From Omnitrophica WOR_2 bacterium RBG_13_41_10 (GTDB taxonomy: Bacteria; Omnitrophota; Gorgyraeia; Gygaellales; Profunditerraquicolaceae), in assembly GCA_001805465.1 (NCBI GenBank), contig MHGH01000010.1:48250-58176 (forward strand): a DNA stretch of 9,927 nucleotides, in the 5' to 3' direction. Position numbers and translations under genes: made by a program. Positions 6,751 through 9,927 of this stretch are shown here, one piece after another. The first letter of the stretch is position 1, and each line of letters opens with the position of its first letter. The notes under the pieces were generated by a model. It did not search any database, was not told the DNA's origin, and worked only from the letters and a program-made list of their open reading frames with translations.

Positions 6751-7167
6751 TCATAAATCTACTAGGTAAGTTTTAATAAATTTCTCAACCGCCTTTACTG
6801 TTTCATCTTTTAATCGTGCCGGGCTTGCAGCAATCCAGGTAGCAAAATTATATAACTCCTGATTATCGACTTTTAACCACTTCTTATTTTTATGCAGCAA
6901 AACAAACAGTGTGGTCATCGCAATGCGCTTATTACCGTTCTGAAAAGGATGGTTTTTCACCATGAGATAAAACAAAATTGCCGCCTTGGCTATCAAGCCA
7001 TGATACAAGGATTTTCCAGAGAATCCCTGCAAAGGCACTCCCAGGCAGCTTTCTAAAATATTGGGGAAACGCGTGGAGAAAGCCGGAATCGGTTCGTTAA
7101 AATCCATCGTTTCTTTGGCTAAATTAAAGGCAAGGTATTCGATTTCAGCTATGGAAATAAATTTCAT
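6751..7167 (-). CDS. Doc/Fic-family toxin (death-on-curing type)
   Basis: The 138-residue protein has the Doc version of the Fic motif, HPFQNGNKRIA at 73-83 (H73, F75, N77, N79, K80, R81), inside an all-helical protein of Doc size (Doc is ~126 residues). In Doc the changed motif makes the enzyme a kinase that phosphorylates EF-Tu and blocks translation; AMP-transferring Fic proteins instead carry HxFx(D/E)GNGRxxR. Upstream, GLIAKAAILFYLMVKN is the helix that usually precedes the motif. The gene starts 6 nt after the stop of a small HTH protein, the arrangement of a type II toxin-antitoxin operon with the antitoxin first. Catalytic residues appear intact, so the toxin is probably active. Start by signal-free family alignment (MKFISIAEIEYL); translation is probably coupled to the antitoxin stop. 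Confidence 0.9.
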   Translation of the reverse strand: MKFISIAEIEYLAFNLAKETMDFNEPIPAFSTRFPNILESCLGVPLQGFSGKSLYHGLIAKAAILFYLMVKNHPFQNGNKRIAMTTLFVLLHKNKKWLKVDNQELYNFATWIAASPARLKDETVKAVEKFIKTYLVDL

Positions 7168-7173
7168 GCGGAA

Positions 7174-7431
7174 TTACTCATTACCTAAAAGTCGCAGAGT
7201 CTGGCCGTATTCCCTAACTGTCTTTTTGACCGCGGTTTCAATTTCCCTCTTGTTTTTTTTGCTCAAGACCTGCCCGAGGACTTCAGGAAGAGAATCTCTG
7301 GGGATGACAAAATTTCTCCCTACTCTAATTGCCTTAATCTGGCCCCGTTTAATTCGCTTAAACACAGCTATCCTACTGATACCCAAAATTTTTGCCAATT
7401 CGGCTGTAGTTATAAGTTCTTTATTTTCCAT
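7174..7431 (-). CDS. excisionase-type HTH antitoxin / autorepressor paired with Doc
   Basis: This 85-residue protein has an N-terminal winged helix-turn-helix of the excisionase/HTH_17 (MerR-like) class at ~5-50: LITTAELAKILGISRIAVFKRIKRGQ, then the wing IKAIRVGRNFVIPRDSL. The C-terminal ~35 residues are charged and predicted helical (SKKNKREIETAVKKTVREYG). By analogy with Phd they would wrap the toxin and block its active site. It is directly upstream of the Doc toxin (6-nt gap) and probably represses its own operon through the repeats at 7442-7505. It is unrelated in sequence to the classical Phd antitoxin (AbrB/YefM-like fold), so this is an alternative antitoxin type for a Doc toxin. Start at 7431 is the only ATG giving the complete HTH; no Shine-Dalgarno visible. 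Confidence 0.85.
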   Translation of the reverse strand: MENKELITTAELAKILGISRIAVFKRIKRGQIKAIRVGRNFVIPRDSLPEVLGQVLSKKNKREIETAVKKTVREYGQTLRLLGNE

Positions 7432-7441
7432 AGGTTATATC

Positions 7442-7505
7442 GTTAACTGATTTAACATGGATTAACATTGGTTAATCATCATATTAAAGGTTAACATATA
7501 TTAAC
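7442..7505. promoter_or_regulatory. putative operator array of the toxin-antitoxin operon
   Basis: TTAAC occurs at 7443, 7452, 7462, 7491 and 7501, mostly spaced 9-10 bp apart and so on one face of the helix. The core is a perfect inverted repeat, ATTAAC-ATTG-GTTAAT (7461-7476); palindromic GTTAAC occurs at 7442-7447 and 7490-7495. The array spans the presumed promoter and leader of the HTH-Doc operon. The likely ligand is the HTH antitoxin. Confidence 0.6.
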
Positions 7506-7516
7506 TTATATGTCAA
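7488..7516 (-). promoter_or_regulatory. putative promoter of the HTH-Doc operon
   Basis: A perfect -35 TTGACA (7511-7516) is followed after 17 nt by an extended -10, TGT-TAACCT (core 7488-7493, keeping the key A2 and T6). TTAAC repeats lie inside the spacer and over the -10, so repressor binding would block RNA polymerase. Expected start is near 7481, giving a ~50-nt leader. Confidence 0.5.
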
Positions 7517-7540
7517 GTAAATTCTTGGGCTAGAAACCTT

Positions 7541-7572
7541 TGGGTGGGGGCACCGGGGCGTGCCCCCACCCA
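7541..7572. repeat. perfect 13-bp GC-rich hairpin
   Basis: TGGGTGGGGGCAC (7541-7553) and GTGCCCCCACCCA (7560-7572) pair without mismatch around the 6-nt loop CGGGGC. No U-tract follows on either strand, so it is not a classical terminator. It stands out as a G/C block in AT-rich DNA and resembles a REP-like palindrome. Confidence 0.75.
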
Positions 7573-7620
7573 CGTCCCCCTTATGTTTATTTCGCCCAAA
7601 AATGGCCAAAAGAAAAATGG

Positions 7621-7666
7621 GGTCCCTCTCAAATGTCATGAGGGGAAACCTCTCTATATATAGGTA
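7621..7666. repeat. dispersed intergenic element, copy C (most complete)
   Basis: It begins with GGTCCCTCTC (as in copy B) and ends with GGGAAACCTCTCTAT plus TATATAGG (as in copy A). In the minus sense the two halves pair as GGT-CCC-CTC with GAG-GGG-ACC around a 9-nt loop, ATGACATTT. The central sequence differs from A and B while the flanking arms are kept, as expected if structure matters more than loop sequence. Confidence 0.55.
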
Positions 7667-7791
7667 TGTATTATAAGGCTGAATATAGCGGTTATCAAGG
7701 AAATTTGCGCTTTAGAGAGGCTATTTCCTCGTGAAATTTGAGCACCTTAATATAAGGATTTAGCGAGCACCTTATGTTTTTGTCTAGCGAA

Positions 7792-7808
7792 GTACTCCGA
7801 AGGAGTAC
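7792..7808. repeat. 7-bp hairpin with GAA loop
   Basis: GTACTCC (7792-7798) and GGAGTAC (7802-7808) pair perfectly around GAA. It is immediately followed by a second GAA-containing hairpin, forming a two-hairpin repeat unit. Confidence 0.7.
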
Positions 7809-7812
7809 GAAA

Positions 7813-7839
7813 TCCTGCGAAGCCAAAGGCGAAGCAGGA
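7813..7839. repeat. nested symmetric hairpin (TCCTGC-GAA-GCC)
   Basis: TCCTGC (7813-7818) pairs with GCAGGA (7834-7839), and GCC (7822-7824) with GGC (7828-7830). The two stems are separated by a symmetric GAA/GAA internal loop and closed by an AAA loop. No U-tract follows on either strand. Confidence 0.7.
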
Positions 7840-7901
7840 ATGTCCGTTTTGTCCGGTCTTTCTTGTCCCTAATTCTCGTAAATCTTTTAGATATTAAGAG
7901 A

Positions 7902-7958
7902 GCATGTTTGTCTACCTTTTTTAGCCGGATAAAGGGATCAAAGGTCTAAAAATCATGC
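7902..7958. other. two-arm inverted repeat at the end of the ATPase remnant
   Basis: GCATG (7902-7906) pairs with CATGC (7954-7958) and ACCTTT (7914-7919) with AAAGGT (7940-7945), giving a long imperfect hairpin that overlaps the ATPase stop. It may help end the glgP-pyk transcript, but lacks the form of a classical intrinsic terminator. Confidence 0.3.
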
Positions 7959-8614
7959 CCGCTTCCTATTTAAGAGATAGACGCGGACCTTTTTTTCGAT
8001 TTCTATAATAATGTGAATCAATAAGCCTATTAAGAAAATCCTCGCCCAGGCATCGGGTGCAATCGGTGCACTATGGAAAAAGCGGTTCATAGATGAGTTA
8101 TAAGTAAAAAACATTTGCAGAGCTACCATGGTTAAAACGCCGGCAATTAACCATCTATTCGAAAATAACCCCAGAGAAAACATTGACCGTGATAATGAAC
8201 GGCAATTAAAAAGATAGAGCAGTTCTCCTATAACCAGGACACCAACAGCCGCGGTTCGAGCCTCTTCGCAAGGGCTTTTAAGGCCTTGGATTCCTGCAAG
8301 AAACCAACGATGGCATTAATAAAAACTACTCCGAAAATTACCGAAGCATCAACCCATTCTTTTAAAAATAATGTTATTATTGTCGCGGCTAAAAGAATAT
8401 ATACAAGAGGCTGATTGAACTGCAAAAGGAAATGTATCCAAAGCGGCACGCCTTTTTTCGGCGTGATCTGATTCAAGCCGTAACGGTCCCGGCGTTTCTG
8501 AACTTCATCCAATGATAACCCCGTGGCAATATCTACTTCAAGCCTCTTAACGGCATCATCAACAGACAACGAGTGCCAGATTTCCTTATTAAGAGCTGCT
8601 ATTTTATCAGGTAT
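7953..8614 (-). pseudogene. cation-transporting P-type ATPase with large internal deletion and frameshift
   Basis: Two pieces of one P-type cation ATPase (type II, Ca2+/Na+-like; intact proteins ~900 residues) are fused. The first (8614 to ~8262) carries the N-terminal cytosolic domain, WHSLSVDDAVKRLEVDIATGLS, and TM1-TM2 up to INAIVGFLQESKALKALAK. That frame then hits TAG at 8228-8230. In another frame, from ~8268 to the stop at 7953-7955, EARTAAVGVLVIGELLYLFN and FSLGLFSNRWLIAGVL are the last transmembrane region, ending RKRA. Missing are the actuator domain, the DKTGT phosphorylation site, the nucleotide domain and TM3-TM7 (roughly 680 residues), so no pump can be made. The first ATG-like start is TTG at 8569, inside the conserved WHSLS block; homology continues upstream to an ATA at 8612-8614 preceded by AAGAGG. 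It overlaps the end of pyk, implying the intact gene was in that operon. An assembly collapse is an alternative to real deletion. Confidence 0.85.
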
Positions 8615-9629
8615 GGTTTTGCCTCTTTAAATATTTTTCTGTAAATTTTATTATATTATTCATCATAACGACTGTCTCAACCGGGTATTTACCAATAGCG
8701 GACTCTGCCGAGAGCATAACAAAATCAGTCCCGTCAATTATGGCATTCGCAACATCCGTTACCTCCGCGCGCGTGGGCCGAAGGTTTTCGGTCATACTCT
8801 CAAGCATCTGTGTCGCGGTAATAACAAATTTCCCAGCGCGGTTGCATTTTTTAATTATCATCTTTTGAATAACAGGAATCTCGTAGATGGGCAACGATAC
8901 CCCCATATCCCCGCGAGCGATCATGATCCCGTCTGAAACCTCGATTATCTCATCGATATTCTTTATACCTTCTCTATTCTCAATCTTGGCGATAACGTGA
9001 CACTGAGAACCTTTACCAAACATTTTTCTTACATCTAAGATATCTTTCTTTGTGCGCACGAACGACTGCGCAATATATTCAACACCGTATTTTTCGCAAA
9101 AAAGTATATCCTGTATATCCTTCTGGCTTATCCCGCCGAATTCAAGCCGCGCCCCCGGAATATTTACGCCCTTATGTGCTTTGAGTAAACCGCCAACTAG
9201 TACTTTTACCCTCAGACTATTCTCAGCGTGACCTACTACCTCTAAGGCAATATTTCCGTCGTCAATGAATATATGCTGTCCATTCTTGATTTTTCGCAAC
9301 GAACCTCGGTAATCAAAAGGTATCTTTTCGTGTGTGCCCTTTATCTTTTTCTGGGTAAGCCAGCCTATCTGACGTTTTTTAAGCTCTACCGGAGCGACAA
9401 GCCCACCTACCCTTATGCGGTGCCCCTGAAGGTCGCCGAGAAGCTTTATGCGCCTGCGGTATTTCGCATTTAAAAGCCGAATGAGGCCTATACGATGAAG
9501 CAGCTCCTTCGGCTTAGCGTGGGAAAAATTCAGGCGCCCGACATCCATACCAGCAAACATCATTTTCCTAAGCACGGTCTCACTCGAAGACACAGGGCCG
9601 AGCGTGCAGATTATCTTAGTTTTAACCAT
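8607..9629 (-). CDS. pyk: pyruvate kinase, short form without C-terminal domain
   Basis: It catalyses PEP + ADP to pyruvate + ATP, the last step of glycolysis, in the cytosol. Of 340 residues, the (beta/alpha)8 A domain and inserted B domain are complete: TLGPVSSS (9-16), RLNFSHA with substrate Arg (32-38), DLQGHRIR (66-73), KGVNIPG (153-159), AKIEN with catalytic Lys215 and metal-binding Glu217, ARGDMG with Asp241, TATQM (271-275) and PTRAEVTDVANAIIDGTD. DLQGHRIR replaces the usual DLQGPKIR. The protein stops just after the helix following SAESAIGKYP and lacks the ~120-residue C domain that normally makes the tetramer interface and binds allosteric effectors (usual length ~470). Catalysis looks intact; regulation and assembly should differ. 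It follows glgP by 8 nt, so translation is probably coupled; no clear Shine-Dalgarno. Confidence 0.93.
   Translation of the reverse strand: MVKTKIICTLGPVSSSETVLRKMMFAGMDVGRLNFSHAKPKELLHRIGLIRLLNAKYRRRIKLLGDLQGHRIRVGGLVAPVELKKRQIGWLTQKKIKGTHEKIPFDYRGSLRKIKNGQHIFIDDGNIALEVVGHAENSLRVKVLVGGLLKAHKGVNIPGARLEFGGISQKDIQDILFCEKYGVEYIAQSFVRTKKDILDVRKMFGKGSQCHVIAKIENREGIKNIDEIIEVSDGIMIARGDMGVSLPIYEIPVIQKMIIKKCNRAGKFVITATQMLESMTENLRPTRAEVTDVANAIIDGTDFVMLSAESAIGKYPVETVVMMNNIIKFTEKYLKRQNHT
8622..8627 (-). promoter_or_regulatory. Shine-Dalgarno facing an ATA codon (lost ATPase start)
   Basis: Minus-strand AAGAGG lies inside the 3' end of pyk, 7 nt before ATA (8612-8614), in frame with the ATPase N-terminal domain. 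The position is what one expects for an ATG, so the start codon may have mutated by one base. Confidence 0.4.
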
Positions 9630-9637
9630 AGCATTAC

Positions 9638-9927
9638 TTATAAATAAGCATTTAACACATACTCCTGAACCATTCTCTGGGTATTAAAAAATGAGGCGTT
9701 TAAGGCTATCGCATGGCGCATAATTTCAAGCCATTTATCTTTCTCTTTATAAAACATAGGGATGATTATCTTTTCTAATTTCTGATATAAATCACGGGCA
9801 TCTTGAGCGCTGTCCGTATCCTGTGATTGTATTGAGCCAATCGCCCAGCCGGTTACATTTTCAATACATCCCTCTATCCACCAACCATCAAGAACGCTTA
9901 AATTGGGAACTCCATTAAGGCAGGCCT
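9638..9927 (-). CDS. glgP: alpha-glucan (glycogen/starch) phosphorylase, C-terminal fragment (5' end outside window)
   Basis: The last 95 codons are visible, running in from the window edge and ending in TAA at 9638-9640. They start at ACLNGVPNLSVLDGWWIEG, the glucan phosphorylase block that directly follows the PLP/phosphate-site SGMKA motif. GWAIGS, a Tyr-Gln-Lys-Leu-Glu helix with PMFYKEKDKWLEIMRHAI, and the terminal FNTQRMVQEYVLNAYL helix follow, all standard for the short bacterial/archaeal GlgP family. The enzyme releases glucose 1-phosphate from storage polysaccharide using inorganic phosphate, in the cytosol. Being 8 nt upstream of pyruvate kinase suggests an operon linking glycogen use to lower glycolysis. 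The catalytic centre itself is outside the window, so activity cannot be judged. Confidence 0.9.
   Translation of the reverse strand, partial: ACLNGVPNLSVLDGWWIEGCIENVTGWAIGSIQSQDTDSAQDARDLYQKLEKIIIPMFYKEKDKWLEIMRHAIALNASFFNTQRMVQEYVLNAYL

Larger units (their letters stand above)
7521..7952. other. gene-free stretch rich in hairpins and repeats
   Basis: I find no credible gene in these 430 bases. They hold a GC-rich perfect hairpin, copy C of the dispersed element, a 10-bp direct repeat GAGCACCTTA (7740-7749 and 7765-7774) and two adjacent GAA-loop hairpins. Near the right end, TGTCC recurs three times (7840-7868). Base composition changes sharply within it, suggesting accumulated small repeats. 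Confidence 0.6.

Noticed and set aside
7441..7510. TTAAC repeats as a CRISPR array or plasmid replication iterons
   Set aside because: Units are only 5-6 bp with no spacers of CRISPR size, no cas or rep gene is nearby, and their position over a toxin-antitoxin promoter fits an operator.
7953..8569. Two separate small membrane-protein genes (7953-8183 and 8228-8569)
   Set aside because: Both belong to the same P-type ATPase family protein, first and last parts, and the homology of the second continues upstream of its ATG through the stop of the first; one broken gene explains both.
1..9927. tRNA, rRNA, insertion sequence or prophage genes
   Set aside because: I looked on both strands and saw no cloverleaf, rRNA-like block, transposase motif or phage protein.

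Overview
The window most likely comes from an AT-rich diderm (Gram-negative-type) bacterium. It encodes an outer-membrane two-partner secretion (TPS) transporter whose barrel ends in phenylalanine, a giant exoprotein with a haemagglutination-type TPS domain, and a PilZ (c-di-GMP receptor) protein. The mix of a TPS cluster, PilZ, a short pyruvate kinase, GlgP and many small hairpin repeats in low-GC DNA recalls uncultured lineages such as Omnitrophota. That is only an impression; nothing here fixes the taxonomy. All convincing genes lie on the minus strand, so the window reads biologically from right to left. Plus-strand reading frames look like antisense shadows.

Right end (about 9927 to 7953): the C-terminus of an alpha-glucan phosphorylase (GlgP) is followed 8 nt later by a pyruvate kinase that lacks the usual C-terminal domain. 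Overlapping its end is the wreck of a P-type cation ATPase: the first ~115 codons are joined out of frame to the last ~100, with the whole catalytic middle missing. The 7521-7952 stretch has no gene but holds several strong hairpins and one copy of a dispersed intergenic element.

Middle (7520 to 5485): a toxin-antitoxin pair, made of an excisionase-type HTH protein and a Doc/Fic toxin, lies behind a promoter crowded with TTAAC repeats and a perfect inverted repeat. A PilZ protein follows and ends at a perfect hairpin terminator. An AzoR-type FMN-dependent NADH:quinone/azo oxidoreductase has its own strong ribosome binding site.

Left half (5470 to 1): the TPS cluster, transcribed in the order POTRA-only secreted protein, TpsB (FhaC/ShlB-like) transporter, TpsA exoprotein. 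The exoprotein is cut by the window edge after 960 codons. The POTRA-only protein is clearly a paralogue of the TpsB N-terminus and follows a long, foldable leader. tpsB and tpsA each have their own promoter, and the two promoters share an unusually long stretch of sequence, suggesting duplicated control. The most interesting items are the free-standing POTRA protein, the duplicated promoter box, the dispersed hairpin element (three copies), the putative TpsA with an embedded DUF4114-like domain, and the internally deleted ATPase.
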